Assembly: GCA_902774045.1 (NCBI GenBank) | Contig: CACYGW010000016.1 | Coordinates: 1-52,432, forward strand | Direction of reading: 5' to 3' | Length of the DNA stretch: 52,432 nt | Origin: an uncultured Bacteroidia bacterium | Lineage (GTDB): Bacteria > Bacteroidota > Bacteroidia > Bacteroidales > UBA932 | Part shown: positions 1-9,280 of the stretch, one piece after another | Numbering within the stretch: position 1 is the stretch's first letter | Layout of the letters: the number at the start of each line of letters is the position of its first letter | Notes under the pieces: generated by a model | The model's database searches: none | Seen by the model: only the letters and a program-made list of their open reading frames with translations | What the model was told of the DNA's origin: nothing | Position numbers and translations under genes: made by a program

Positions 1-23
1 AGGGCAAAGGGGGCTTGGGAATA

Positions 24-103
24 GGGAAAATGGAGACTGGGATTAGAGAAATTAAAGATTTCTCCACTCGGACCTACCGGTCCTCGGTCGAAATGACAAT
101 CAA
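24..103. repeat. Dispersed repeat R2, copy a
   Basis: About 75 to 80 bases are nearly identical to 18145-18222. The block ends in a palindromic part in which GGACC and GGTCC flank a 4-base loop, followed by GGTCGAAATGACA. The shorter AGATTTCTCCACTCG...CGAAATGACA part recurs at 17915-18002, and a diverged form is at 45397-45425. Short sequences of this kind are common intergenic repeats in several bacterial phyla. It does not look like coding sequence. Confidence 0.75.
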
Positions 104-109
104 ATAGAG

Positions 110-130
110 ATCCCGGGTCAAGCCCGGGAT
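110..130. repeat. Perfect hairpin in the repeat cluster
   Basis: ATCCCGGG and CCCGGGAT form a perfect 8 bp stem around the loop TCAAG. The right half, CCCGGGATGAGG, is repeated at about 146-157 and twice near 18112-18145. It belongs to the mosaic of short repeats that fills the region in front of susC. Confidence 0.6.
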
Positions 131-167
131 GAGGAGAAAAGAGTGCCCGGGATGAGGGATTAAAGCC

Positions 168-252
168 TTATTGTATGATGTACCCAATCCTTTGGCGACA
201 TTTTCCCGGTTAGGGTCGCGAAGCGACAGGAGCCAAGGGATTTGGGTACATC
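168..252 (+). repeat. Structured palindromic repeat R1, copy a
   Basis: The element begins with TTATTGTATGATG. Its outer arms, 177-196 and 232-252, pair over about 20 bp with one bulge and a mismatch. Inside lie a conserved asymmetric loop (CATTTTCCCGGTTAGG) and a small hairpin, GTCGC-GAA-GCGAC. Three more copies are at 18011-18099, 18230-18317 and 45299-45384 (the last on the minus strand). The arms and inner stem vary with compensating changes while the loop is kept. No gene of its own is seen. Together with the R2 repeat it fills most of the 403 bases before susC. Confidence 0.8.
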
Positions 253-320
253 TGTTTATAAGAAATTATTGGCCGAAATAACAATTGTGAAAAGTTGAGG
301 TTTGGCATCATTTTAGGAAT

Positions 321-353
321 GTTTTCCAAATTGGGAATTTTCACCTATCTTTG
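321..353 (+). promoter_or_regulatory. Probable promoter of the susCD pair
   Basis: TATCTTTG at 346-353 matches the Bacteroidota -7 consensus TAnnTTTG. The -33 position holds only a weak T-run (about 322-325). A purine-rich AGGGAGGAG at 381-389, 14 bases before the ATG at 404, may be the ribosome binding site. Confidence 0.45.
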
Positions 354-403
354 GCGGAATTTTGTTTCAGATTTAAAAAGAGGGAGGAGCAGACTTATGG
401 TTT

Positions 404-3400
404 ATGAAAGTTATTTACAAAGCTCTTCTCACCTTGCTGCTATTTGCAGTGCAAGCAGTTGCTTGGGCCCAGGAGGATTCCTACGTCCTTGAGGGCACAG
501 TGAAAGACACAGACGGCCAGCCCATAGTAGGCGTAGCTGTCATTGTACGCGGTGGGGAATCCACCACGACCGACATGGACGGAAACTATTCCATCCGTGT
601 AACCAAAAAGGCAAGCATAGAATTTGCCTGCTTGGGCTTCAACTCAAAAAAAGTAGTGATAAACGGGCAAAGCCGCCTGGATGTCACCCTTAAAGAGGAA
701 TCCAATTACCTTAACGAGCTGGTAGTAGTAGGCTACGGCTCACAGAAAAAAGCCAACCTCACAGGCGCAGTATCTGTAATATCGTCCGAGACACTCAAAG
801 ACCGATCGGCCTTGGATGTAGGACACATGCTGCAAGGTAGTGTACCCGGACTAAATATTACAACCTCATCCGGCCGCCCAGGACAAGGAGTATCGGTAAA
901 CATCCGAGGCCTCAATTCAATTAACGGAGGCTCCCCTCTTGTTTTGGTCGATGGTGCCGAGGGCAACCTCCTGTACCTTAACCCCGCCGACGTAGAAAGT
1001 ATCTCCGTAATTAAGGATGCCGCCGCGGCAGCAATCTACGGCGCACGAGGCTCTGCCGGCGTAATCCTGGTTACAACCAAGAACGGAAGCAAGGAAAAGG
1101 GCGGCAACGCCACTATCAGATATTCCGGCCGCTACGGAGTTACCACACCCACAACATCTACGGACTGGGAAACCAGAGGATACTATTCGGTTTACGTCAA
1201 TAACTTCTTCTGGGATGCCTATAGCCCCGGCACACAGTATGCGACCTATACGGACGAGGATATGCAGCAGTTGTGGATACGCCGCAACGACAAAACAGAA
1301 GACCCGGCAAGGCCCTGGGTGGTTATAGATAAGCGAGGCGGAAAGGATACCTATAACTACTATGCTAACACAGACTGGTGGCACGTGCTTTACAAAGACA
1401 CCAAACCTACCACCAGCCATACCATTACACTTAGCGGAGCCACAGAATCCGTAAACTATCTGGTATCCGGAGGTTACACCTACGAGGAAGGTATGCTCCG
1501 CGAAATCCCGGATAAATACGGCCGCTACAATATGCGCGTAAAACTGTCATTCGACGTAGCCCCCTGGTTTAAAGTAGGCACCAACACAAGTTACTTCAAG
1601 AGCATCTACTCCTATCCCGGACAGAGCGGCATAAACAATAGTTTTGCCAGCAGTACTGCGCACGCTTTGGCCAGTTATCCTGAGAGGAATCCGGACGGCA
1701 GTCACATTTATCTTACTCAGTACAACGGTTACACCGTAATGGACGGTCTTATGATGCTTCTGACCGGAAACAACAGGAACGAAGACAACATAGACAATCT
1801 AAGTGAGACCTTTGATATCACAATTACTCCGCTTAAGGGGTTGTCCCTGAAAGCAGACTACACCTATACCCTGTTATCAGGCAGGAATATGAACCGCGCC
1901 ACCAACGGAACCTACTCTACCTATCCAGGGGTGCTAGAAACCATTGATACCGGCACCTTTGAAGACAAACTTACAGAGCAGTCCAGCACCAATATCTACC
2001 AGGCAGCCAACGTTTACGCAACCTGGGAAAAAATTTGGAACGACTCTCACAACCTTAAGCTTATGGCCGGTGTAAACTACGAGACCAAATGGCTCAAGAA
2101 TGTTACTGCAATAGGTTACAATATGTACTCCGAGACCCTTAACGACCTTGACCTTACAGGTGCTGACGAAGAAGGAAACAAACGTACCGACGTAAGCGGC
2201 GGACAGAACGAGTACAAGACTGCCGGTTACTTTGCACGTATCAACTACGACTTCAAAGACCGTTACCTCTTTGAGGCAAACGCCCGTTATGACGGCTCTT
2301 CCCGCTTCCTTCGCGGCAGCCGCTGGGTATTCTCCCCCTCCGTATCCCTTGGATGGAGAATCTCTGCAGAACCCTTCTGGGAGAATATCAAGGACTGGTG
2401 GAACGAGGCCAAGATACGCGCCTCCTTTGGTCAGCTTGGAAACCAGCAGATGAGCGCGTACTACCCCGCTATAAGAACCATAAGCACAAGCGGGTCGTCA
2501 TCCTACCTGCTCGGAGGACCCAACCCTTCATTAGCAACGATATCGGCCCCTGTATCTTCCGGCCTTACCTGGGAGCGTTCTGTCCAGACAAATGCAGGTT
2601 TTGATTTATCCTTCCTCGGAAGCCGCCTGGAGGTATCAGCAGAGGGTTATATCCGCGACACAAAGGACATGCTTACGGCCGGCGAGCCCCTGCCTGCAAC
2701 CTATGGTTACAGCACCGGGCCTCAGGAGAACGTTGCCGACCTTCGCACAAAGGGCTATGAAATTTCCATTAATTGGAATGACCACTTTTTCCTTGGAGGA
2801 AGCACCTTCAGATACGGCATTGGTCTGCTCTTCAGCGACTACATATCCCATATCACCAAGTTCAACAACCCAGAGAAGATATTCGCAAAGAGCTACTGGG
2901 AAGGTATGAGGTACGGTGATATCTGGGGTTACCACGTAGAGGGACTTTTTGCCTCCGATGCAGAGGCAGCCGCCTGGGATGTAGACCAGAGCATAGTTAA
3001 CGACCTTATGACAGGCGGGCTAAAGGCCGGCGATTTAAAGTTCGCAGACCTTGACGGCAACAAGAAGATAGACAGAGGCAAAGAAAAAGTAGGTGACAGC
3101 GGAGACTGGAAGGTTATCGGTAACACCCAGCCCCGTTTCAACTACGGTGTTAACCTTAACGCTTCCTGGAAGGGATTCGACATCGCAGCCTTCTTCCAGG
3201 GCATTGGCAAGATGGACTGGTATCCTACCACAGATGCACGCGCATTCTGGGGGCCCTACGCCAGGCCATACGAGACCTTCATTCCCAGAGATTTCCATAC
3301 CCAATACTGGACAGAGGAGAACCCCGACGCTTACTTCCCCCGTCCCAGAGGTTATGTAGCTTTGTATACAAGCCGCGAGCTTGGTATAGCTAACGACCGA

Positions 3401-3646
3401 TACTTACAGAATATTGGCTATTTGAGGCTGAAGAACCTTACATTTGGATATACCTTACCCGCGAAAATTTCCCAGAAAATTTCTGTAAGCAAACTTCGCA
3501 TTTACTTCTCCGGAGAAAACCTCTTCTATTACAGCCCGGGCCTTCACTCCGATTACATAGATCCGGAAATGGCCATGACCCAGGGCAACCTTAGACTTTA
3601 TCCCTGGCAGAAGACTTTTACGTTTGGAATTGATATCACCCTTTAA
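404..3646 (+). CDS. SusC-family TonB-dependent outer membrane transporter
   Basis: This 1080-residue protein is a TonB-dependent receptor of the SusC/RagA type. It imports oligosaccharides or other large nutrients across the outer membrane with its SusD partner. A signal peptide (residues 1 to about 22, ending AWAQ) is followed by a carboxypeptidase-like regulatory domain (about 27-105, with GTVKDTDGQPIVGVAV and DMDGNYSI), a plug domain (about 110-225, with the family-typical LNELVVVGYGSQKK and an IRG motif) and a long beta-barrel to the C terminus. Length is normal for SusC. The SusD partner follows with overlapping stop and start. No sensor, anti-sigma factor or glycan-degrading gene sits next to it, so the substrate cannot be read from context. 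The transporter class is certain; the ligand is unknown. Confidence 0.95.
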   Translation: MKVIYKALLTLLLFAVQAVAWAQEDSYVLEGTVKDTDGQPIVGVAVIVRGGESTTTDMDGNYSIRVTKKASIEFACLGFNSKKVVINGQSRLDVTLKEESNYLNELVVVGYGSQKKANLTGAVSVISSETLKDRSALDVGHMLQGSVPGLNITTSSGRPGQGVSVNIRGLNSINGGSPLVLVDGAEGNLLYLNPADVESISVIKDAAAAAIYGARGSAGVILVTTKNGSKEKGGNATIRYSGRYGVTTPTTSTDWETRGYYSVYVNNFFWDAYSPGTQYATYTDEDMQQLWIRRNDKTEDPARPWVVIDKRGGKDTYNYYANTDWWHVLYKDTKPTTSHTITLSGATESVNYLVSGGYTYEEGMLREIPDKYGRYNMRVKLSFDVAPWFKVGTNTSYFKSIYSYPGQSGINNSFASSTAHALASYPERNPDGSHIYLTQYNGYTVMDGLMMLLTGNNRNEDNIDNLSETFDITITPLKGLSLKADYTYTLLSGRNMNRATNGTYSTYPGVLETIDTGTFEDKLTEQSSTNIYQAANVYATWEKIWNDSHNLKLMAGVNYETKWLKNVTAIGYNMYSETLNDLDLTGADEEGNKRTDVSGGQNEYKTAGYFARINYDFKDRYLFEANARYDGSSRFLRGSRWVFSPSVSLGWRISAEPFWENIKDWWNEAKIRASFGQLGNQQMSAYYPAIRTISTSGSSSYLLGGPNPSLATISAPVSSGLTWERSVQTNAGFDLSFLGSRLEVSAEGYIRDTKDMLTAGEPLPATYGYSTGPQENVADLRTKGYEISINWNDHFFLGGSTFRYGIGLLFSDYISHITKFNNPEKIFAKSYWEGMRYGDIWGYHVEGLFASDAEAAAWDVDQSIVNDLMTGGLKAGDLKFADLDGNKKIDRGKEKVGDSGDWKVIGNTQPRFNYGVNLNASWKGFDIAAFFQGIGKMDWYPTTDARAFWGPYARPYETFIPRDFHTQYWTEENPDAYFPRPRGYVALYTSRELGIANDRYLQNIGYLRLKNLTFGYTLPAKISQKISVSKLRIYFSGENLFYYSPGLHSDYIDPEMAMTQGNLRLYPWQKTFTFGIDITL

Positions 3647-3657
3647 TGCATCCAGCT

Positions 3658-5460
3658 ATGAAAAAGATACTTTATCCCCTCATTTTACTTGTTGCCGGAT
3701 TCTCTTTTACCGGCTGTGATGACCTTCTTGACATAACGCCCAGGGACAAAACGACTCCGGACTCTTTCTTCAGTAACGAAAAAGAGCTGAAGGCCTTCTC
3801 TATGAACTTCTACACTATGTTCCCCTCAACAGGAATATATCTTGCCAATGACGATGTTTACACGCAGTACACCCTTTCTGACGAGATCAGAGGCGGCAAC
3901 GTAAGGAGCATAGCCGCATCTGCTTCTGACGGCGGTTGGAGCTGGGGCGCACTTGTTACCGTAAACACCATGCTGGATAATCTGGGCAACTGCAGCGACG
4001 AGCAGATACGTACACGCTACGAGGCCCTGGCACGCTTCTTCAGAGCATATTTCTACTTTGAGAAAGTAAAGAGGTTCGGAGAAGTTCCGTGGTACGACAC
4101 TCAGGTTAGCGCTTCCGATACGGAGAGACTTAACAGGCCCCGCGACTCCCGCGACTTCATTATGGGCAAGATGTTAGAAGACATAGACTTCGCAATAGAG
4201 AACCTGCCTTCTTCCAAGAGCGCCTATGATATCACAAAGTGGACGGCACTGGCACTTAAGTCCCGCTTCCTCCTCTTTGAAGGAACCTTCCGTAAGTATC
4301 ATCCCGAATTTGATTATGGTGCAGACGCCCACGATTACAAATGGTATCTTGACCTTTGCGCAGAGGCTTCAAAGACCTTGATGGACTCCGGCAAATACAG
4401 CCTGCACACAGAAGGCGGCGCAGACAAGGCCTACTATCAGGTCTTTACCACCTTTAACGCAACGGACATTATGGACGAGGTTATCCTTGCCCGTAACTAC
4501 AGCCTCACCTACCGCGTGGTTCACAGTTCCAACTACACCATGAACGTTGGTTCAATGGGCCGCCCCGGAATGACCAAGAAGACCGTAGCCAGCTATCTTA
4601 TGAAAGACGGCTCCCGCTTCACGGACAAGGACGGATGGGAGACTATGACCTTCCAGGAAGAGACCCAGGACAGGGACCCCCGCCTGGCCCAGAGCATCCG
4701 TACCCCCGGATACACCCGCCTTGGAGACACCCTGATGGTTTCACCGGACTTCTTAGCCTCAATTACAGGATATCAGCCCGTGAAGTACGTTACTACAACT
4801 GACCAGGACAGGTATAACGGCTCTGATATAGACCTTATTATAATGCGTTATGCAGAGGTGCTTCTTAACTATGCAGAGGCAAAGGCAGAGGCAGAGACCC
4901 TTACTCAGGACGATCTTGACATATCCATAAACGTAATCCGCGACCGCGTGGGTATGCCCCATCTTTCCTTGGAAGATGCCAATGCCAATCCGGATCCCTT
5001 CCTTACCAATGCTGATTGGGCTGGTTACCGGAACGTTACCGGCACAAATGAGGGAGTTATCCTTGAGATTAGGCGCGAGCGCACCATAGAGCTTGCCCAG
5101 GAAGGCCTGCGCTACTATGACATTATGCGCTGGAAAGAAGGTAAGATATTCGAGGCTCCTTTCTACGGAATGTATTTCCCCGGCCCGGGAGAGTACGACC
5201 TTGACGGCAATGGAAGCATGGACCTCCTGCTGTACGAAGGGGACGATACGCCCGCTTCTACCGCCCCGGTCAAGTACAGACTTGGCTCGGATATTATACT
5301 GAGCGGCGGCACTCACGGCTATGTGAGCCCTCACGAGACAACGGAGAGGACCTGGAACGAGGAGCGCGACTACCTCTACCCTATTCCGCTGGACGAGCGC
5401 AGCCTTACAAGCGGCAAACTCACCCAGAATCCCGGCTGGAACGACGGCCTTTCCTTCTAA
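3658..5460 (+). CDS. SusD/RagB-family nutrient-binding lipoprotein
   Basis: This is the surface lipoprotein partner of the preceding SusC, which captures substrate and acts as a lid on the barrel. The N terminus MKKILYPLILLVAGFSFTGC is a lipoprotein signal peptide with lipidation at the Cys of FTGC, followed by DDLLDITPRDK, typical of SusD N termini. The C-terminal half carries the RagB/SusD region (for example YAEVLLNYAEAKAE and RRERTIELAQEGLRYYDIMRW). I prefer the ATG at 3658 because the signal peptide begins there. An in-frame ATG at 3646 overlaps the susC stop and would add four residues. Length (about 600) is normal. It is certainly co-transcribed with susC, and a terminator-like hairpin follows. 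Confidence 0.94.
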   Translation: MKKILYPLILLVAGFSFTGCDDLLDITPRDKTTPDSFFSNEKELKAFSMNFYTMFPSTGIYLANDDVYTQYTLSDEIRGGNVRSIAASASDGGWSWGALVTVNTMLDNLGNCSDEQIRTRYEALARFFRAYFYFEKVKRFGEVPWYDTQVSASDTERLNRPRDSRDFIMGKMLEDIDFAIENLPSSKSAYDITKWTALALKSRFLLFEGTFRKYHPEFDYGADAHDYKWYLDLCAEASKTLMDSGKYSLHTEGGADKAYYQVFTTFNATDIMDEVILARNYSLTYRVVHSSNYTMNVGSMGRPGMTKKTVASYLMKDGSRFTDKDGWETMTFQEETQDRDPRLAQSIRTPGYTRLGDTLMVSPDFLASITGYQPVKYVTTTDQDRYNGSDIDLIIMRYAEVLLNYAEAKAEAETLTQDDLDISINVIRDRVGMPHLSLEDANANPDPFLTNADWAGYRNVTGTNEGVILEIRRERTIELAQEGLRYYDIMRWKEGKIFEAPFYGMYFPGPGEYDLDGNGSMDLLLYEGDDTPASTAPVKYRLGSDIILSGGTHGYVSPHETTERTWNEERDYLYPIPLDERSLTSGKLTQNPGWNDGLSF

Positions 5461-5484
5461 ACGGGCAATGTTATCTTAATAAAC

Positions 5485-5518
5485 AAGGGCTGCGAGTTTT
5501 CGCGGCCCTTATTTATAT
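5485..5518 (+). terminator. Hairpin terminator after the susCD pair
   Basis: AAGGGCTGCG (5485-5494) and CGCGGCCCTT (5501-5510) form a 10 bp stem with one G-U pair around a 6-base loop, followed by an AT-rich but only partly T-rich tail. It separates susD from ettA. Confidence 0.55.
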
Positions 5519-5519
5519 C

Positions 5520-5550
5520 TTGATAAATTGCGGGTAATTAATTAGATTTG
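5520..5550 (+). promoter_or_regulatory. Probable promoter of ettA-lpd
   Basis: TTG at 5520-5522 and TAGATTTG at 5543-5550 are 20 bases apart, which fits the Bacteroidota -33/-7 arrangement. The ettA ATG is 31 bases downstream. Confidence 0.55.
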
Positions 5551-5581
5551 CCTTCTGCTATTATGTAAATAAATCTGCCTT

Positions 5582-7258
5582 ATGGACGAGAAGATAATAT
5601 TTTCTATGAACGGTGTGGGCAAGGTGCTGCCACACAATAACAAAGTTATTCTTAAGGACATTTACCTGTCTTTCTTTTATGGAGCGAAAATAGGCATTAT
5701 AGGCCTTAACGGCAGCGGAAAATCTACCCTGCTTAAAATAATTGCCGGAGTAGAAAAGTCCTATAAGGGAGAAGTTGTATGGGCCCCGGGATACAGCGTG
5801 GGCTATCTTGAGCAGGAGCCGCAGATGGACCCTGGAAAGACCGTGCTTGAGGTAGTGCAGGAGGGGGTTCAGGAAACCATGGACCTGCTTAACGAGTATA
5901 ATGAGATTTCTGCAAAGTTCTGCGAGCCTCTGGACGACAACGAGATGAACCGTCTTATTCAGCGCCAGGGAGAGCTTACAGAGTTGATAGAGCACCACGG
6001 GGGCTGGGAGATTGACGCCAAGCTGGAACGCGCTATGGATGCGCTCCAGTGCCCCGCTCCGGAGACATCGGTCGCCACCCTATCGGGTGGCGAGAGGCGG
6101 CGAGTTGCACTCTGCCGCCTGCTGCTGCGGCAGCCCGATGTCCTTCTCCTTGACGAGCCCACGAACCACCTTGACGCAGAGAGCATCCAGTGGCTGGAAG
6201 CTCACCTGCAACAGTACAAGGGCACAGTAATAGCCGTAACCCACGACAGATACTTCCTGGACAACGTAGCCGGATGGATTCTGGAGCTGGACCGCGGCGA
6301 AGGCATCCCCTGGAAGGGCAACTACTCTTCCTGGCTGGACCAGAAGACAAAGCGCCTAGCCCTGGAAGAAAAGCAGGAAAGCAAGCGCCGCAAGACCCTT
6401 GAGCGGGAGCTGGAATGGGTGCGGATGGCCCCCAAGGCCCGTCAGGCCAAGCAGAAAGCCCGTCTTGGAGCCTACGAAAAACTGGCAGCCGCAGACGCAA
6501 AGGAGAAGGAAGCCAACCTTGAGATTTACATCCCCAACGGCCCGCATCTGGGCAACAAGGTCATAAAGTTCAACGATGTCTCCAAAGCCTACGGAGACAA
6601 ACTACTCTTCGAGCACCTTAACTTTGAGCTGCCGCCCGCAGGCATAGTGGGAGTAATAGGCCCCAACGGAGCCGGCAAGACCACACTCTTCCGCCTTATA
6701 ATGGGAATTGAGCAGCCGGACAGCGGAACCATCGACATTGGAGAAACCGTAAAACTGGCCTACGTAGACCAGCAGCATAAGAAAATAGACCCTGAACTCA
6801 CCGTATATGAGACCATAGCCGGAAATTCCGAATGGGTACGCCTGGGCAACAAGGACATTAACGCCCGCGCCTGGGTGTCGCGCTTTAACTTTAGCGGCGC
6901 AGACCAGGAAAAATTGTGCGGAGTGCTCTCCGGCGGTGAGCGCAACCGCCTGCACCTGGCCCTTACTCTAAAAGACGAGGGCAACGTGCTCCTTCTTGAC
7001 GAGCCCACCAACGACGTAGATGTAAACACTATCCGCGCACTTGAGGAAGGTCTTGACGGCTTTGCCGGCTGCGCCGTAGTAGTAAGCCACGACCGCTGGT
7101 TCCTGGACAGAATTGCCACCCACATACTGGCCTTCGAAGGGGATTCAACCGTTGTATTCTTTGACGGAAACTACTCCGAGTACGAGGAAAACAGGAAGAT
7201 GCGCCTTGGCAGCGACGCTCAGCCCAAGCGCTTTAAATACAAGAAGTTAATGGAATAA
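5582..7258 (+). CDS. ettA: Energy-dependent translational throttle protein EttA (ABC-F ATPase)
   Basis: This 558-residue soluble protein has two ABC ATPase domains and no membrane segments, the ABC-F layout. EttA binds the ribosomal E site and couples the first steps of elongation to the ATP/ADP ratio. Domain 1 has Walker A GLNGSGKST (41-49), LSGGERRR (168-174) and LLLDEPTNHLD (188-198). The charged linker (about 255-310) is the P-site tRNA interaction motif region. Domain 2 has GPNGAGKT (360-367), LSGGERN (449-455) and LLLDEPTND (470-478). The start MDEKIIFSMNGVGK and the length match EttA better than other ABC-F proteins. The dehydrogenase gene follows after 18 bases and is probably co-transcribed, though no functional link is evident. 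Confidence 0.92.
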   Translation: MDEKIIFSMNGVGKVLPHNNKVILKDIYLSFFYGAKIGIIGLNGSGKSTLLKIIAGVEKSYKGEVVWAPGYSVGYLEQEPQMDPGKTVLEVVQEGVQETMDLLNEYNEISAKFCEPLDDNEMNRLIQRQGELTELIEHHGGWEIDAKLERAMDALQCPAPETSVATLSGGERRRVALCRLLLRQPDVLLLDEPTNHLDAESIQWLEAHLQQYKGTVIAVTHDRYFLDNVAGWILELDRGEGIPWKGNYSSWLDQKTKRLALEEKQESKRRKTLERELEWVRMAPKARQAKQKARLGAYEKLAAADAKEKEANLEIYIPNGPHLGNKVIKFNDVSKAYGDKLLFEHLNFELPPAGIVGVIGPNGAGKTTLFRLIMGIEQPDSGTIDIGETVKLAYVDQQHKKIDPELTVYETIAGNSEWVRLGNKDINARAWVSRFNFSGADQEKLCGVLSGGERNRLHLALTLKDEGNVLLLDEPTNDVDVNTIRALEEGLDGFAGCAVVVSHDRWFLDRIATHILAFEGDSTVVFFDGNYSEYEENRKMRLGSDAQPKRFKYKKLME

Positions 7259-7276
7259 TATTTAAACCGCAACTAT

Positions 7277-8659
7277 ATGAAACTCATAATCATAGGAGCC
7301 GGTCCCGGAGGATACGAGACAGCTGTGGCCGCCGCAAAAAAAGGCATAGAAGTAGTAATTATATCGGACGGCCCGGTGGGTGGCACTTGCCTTAACGAGG
7401 GCTGTATCCCCACAAAAAGCCTGTGCCGCAACGCCCAGCTGATAGAAGACCTGGCCAAGGCGGACCTCTTTGGGTTGGAAGAACTTTCCTATAAGTTTAA
7501 CTTTGCCAAGGCAGTAGAGCGCAAAAACGCCGTGGTAGAGCAGCTTAGGCAAGGCGTGGAGTTCCTTCTTGGCGGCAAGGGTATTACTCTGTTAAAGGGC
7601 AGGGCCTCATTCAAGGACAGCAAGACCGTGGTCGTAGAGTCCGATGACCCGCAGGTAAACGGAACGGAGGTCACCGGAGACAACATAATTATTGCAACCG
7701 GCTCCTACCCTGCATCGCTGCCCATTCCCGGAGCAGACCTTGAAGGCGTAATTACCTCTAAGGAAATCCTTGACCTTGAGGAAGTTCCGCGCAGGCTTTG
7801 CGTAATTGGAGCCGGCGTAATAGGGTTGGAGTTCGCATCGGTATTCAAGAGCTTTGGCTCGGAGGTAAAAGTTGTGGAATTCTGCAAAGAAATACTCCCC
7901 CGCTTTGATACAGACCTTGCCAAAAGGCTTAAGCAGGCCCTTGGCAAAAGAGGGATAGAGATTGAAACCTCTGCAGGGGTGCAGAGCATAGAAAAGACTC
8001 CGGAGGGGCTAAAGGTCACTTATCTTAAGAAGGACAGCCCCGTGGAAGTCTTTGCAGACAAGGTTCTTATGGCAGTGGGCCGCAGGCCGGCGGTGAATGC
8101 GATAAACCTGGACACCATCGGCATAGAATATACTCCCAAGGGGATTGTGACCAACGAGAATATGCAAACCAACGTACCGGGGGTTTATGCCATTGGCGAC
8201 GTAACCGGTGGATATATGCTGGCGCACGTAGCCACCTTCCAGGGACTGAGGGCTCTGGCGGCCATGCTGGGCAAGCCTTGCAGCATTGACCTTTCCATCG
8301 TACCCGCGGCGGTATTCACCAACCCGGAGGCAGCCACGGTAGGCAAGACAGAGGATGAGCTTAAGGCGGCCGGCGTTGCCATCAAATGCCTTAAGTCATT
8401 TTTCAGGGCAAACGGCAAGGCCCTGTCCATGGACGAACCGGAGGGTTTTGTGAAACTTATAGTGGAGGCCGATAGTGACGCCGCCCCCGGCTCAGGCCGC
8501 ATTCTGGGCTGCCATCTTTTTGGGGCGCACAGCGCCGATATTATCCAGGAGATTGCGGCTCTTATGAACAAGAAGGCCACTTTGGATGAATTCCAGGCAA
8601 TTATCCACGCACACCCCACCCTGGGCGAGGTTCTGCAGAGCGCCGCGCACAGCAATTAG
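7277..8659 (+). CDS. lpdA: Dihydrolipoyl dehydrogenase (E3 / glycine cleavage L protein)
   Basis: This FAD enzyme reoxidises dihydrolipoamide with NAD+. It serves 2-oxoacid dehydrogenases and the glycine cleavage system. It has an FAD-binding GAGPGG at 7-12, the redox disulfide C38-C43 in GGTCLNEGCIPTK, an NAD-binding VIGAGVIGLEF in the middle, and the C-terminal His-Glu active pair in HAHPTLGE (about H446/E451). Length (460) is normal and no lipoyl domain is fused. The genes for H, T and P proteins lie convergently just downstream on the other strand, so use as the L protein is likely. Its TAG stop at 8657-8659 directly abuts the stop of the convergent HAD gene at 8660. Confidence 0.95.
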   Translation: MKLIIIGAGPGGYETAVAAAKKGIEVVIISDGPVGGTCLNEGCIPTKSLCRNAQLIEDLAKADLFGLEELSYKFNFAKAVERKNAVVEQLRQGVEFLLGGKGITLLKGRASFKDSKTVVVESDDPQVNGTEVTGDNIIIATGSYPASLPIPGADLEGVITSKEILDLEEVPRRLCVIGAGVIGLEFASVFKSFGSEVKVVEFCKEILPRFDTDLAKRLKQALGKRGIEIETSAGVQSIEKTPEGLKVTYLKKDSPVEVFADKVLMAVGRRPAVNAINLDTIGIEYTPKGIVTNENMQTNVPGVYAIGDVTGGYMLAHVATFQGLRALAAMLGKPCSIDLSIVPAAVFTNPEAATVGKTEDELKAAGVAIKCLKSFFRANGKALSMDEPEGFVKLIVEADSDAAPGSGRILGCHLFGAHSADIIQEIAALMNKKATLDEFQAIIHAHPTLGEVLQSAAHSN

Positions 8660-9280
8660 TTATTTAAGGTAGGAATCTATAGAGGATGTCCAGTCCTCTT
8701 TATTTACGGGAATCATCGTGTGAAGGCCCAAGGCCTCCCCGGCGGCAGCGTTCCGTGGACTGTCGTCTACAAAAAGTGTCTCCTCCGGAACAAGACCTTC
8801 CCGGTCTAGCACAATTTGGAATATCTCTGCCGACGGCTTCATAAGCTTAAGGTCGCAGCTGAAGTACAGGGCATCGAAATAGTAGTCCATAGGGTTTCCC
8901 TGGGGGCTGAACTCAGAGCTGTGAGCCCAGGCCGTAACGTAGGGATTGGTATTGGAAAGAAGGAAGAGCTTGTACCCGCGGGCCCTAAGTTCCAGAAGTT
9001 TATCCAGATTGCGCTGCGGAAGATTGTGGATGAACCCCTTCCAGGCATATTCGCACTGGGCGTGGGATAGTTCCTTCCCGGCAAGGGCGCTAACCCCGCG
9101 GCGGAACTCCTCGCACGTAACCAGACCGCCTTCCAGCAGGCCAAAGATACCCTCCTGATGTGAGGCATTGAGCCACTTGTCCGGCTCCGGTACCCCGAGA
9201 GCCCCAAAGCGGCGCACCGCCTCCTCGTGGGAAAGGTCAAAAATAACCCCGCCCATATCAAAAATAATATTCTTAATCAC
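8660..9280 (-). CDS. HAD-superfamily phosphatase (subfamily IA, YihX-like)
   Basis: This 206-residue HAD hydrolase is probably a sugar- or nucleotide-phosphate phosphatase. Motif I is IIFDMGGVIFD: the nucleophile Asp8 is present and the +2 position is Gly rather than Asp, as in the YihX/YrfG-like DxGGV group. Motif II is LLSNTN (about 105-110), the motif III Lys lies in LMKPSAEIF, and motif IV is FVDDSPRN. The start codon is GTG (9278-9280), overlapping the TGA of the upstream CNNM gene by 4 bases (GTGA), so it is translationally coupled as the last gene of the glycine cleavage operon. It could repair a damaged metabolite, but the sequence does not show which. Confidence 0.85.
   Translation of the reverse strand: MIKNIIFDMGGVIFDLSHEEAVRRFGALGVPEPDKWLNASHQEGIFGLLEGGLVTCEEFRRGVSALAGKELSHAQCEYAWKGFIHNLPQRNLDKLLELRARGYKLFLLSNTNPYVTAWAHSSEFSPQGNPMDYYFDALYFSCDLKLMKPSAEIFQIVLDREGLVPEETLFVDDSPRNAAAGEALGLHTMIPVNKEDWTSSIDSYLK

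Noticed and set aside
168..252. R1 as an integron attC site or a self-cleaving ribozyme
   Set aside because: The ends lack the GTTRRRY/RYYYAAC core sites, and I cannot place the conserved hammerhead CUGAUGA and GAAA cores in the loop. Other ribozyme classes were not excluded.
4759..5334. Antisense open frame of 191 codons opposite susD
   Set aside because: The susD frame is certain and the opposite frame has low-complexity stretches and no motif.
404..5460. Full polysaccharide utilisation locus
   Set aside because: Only susC and susD are present; there is no regulator, glycosidase or surface glycan-binding protein next to them. The GH92 gene is over 40 kb away.
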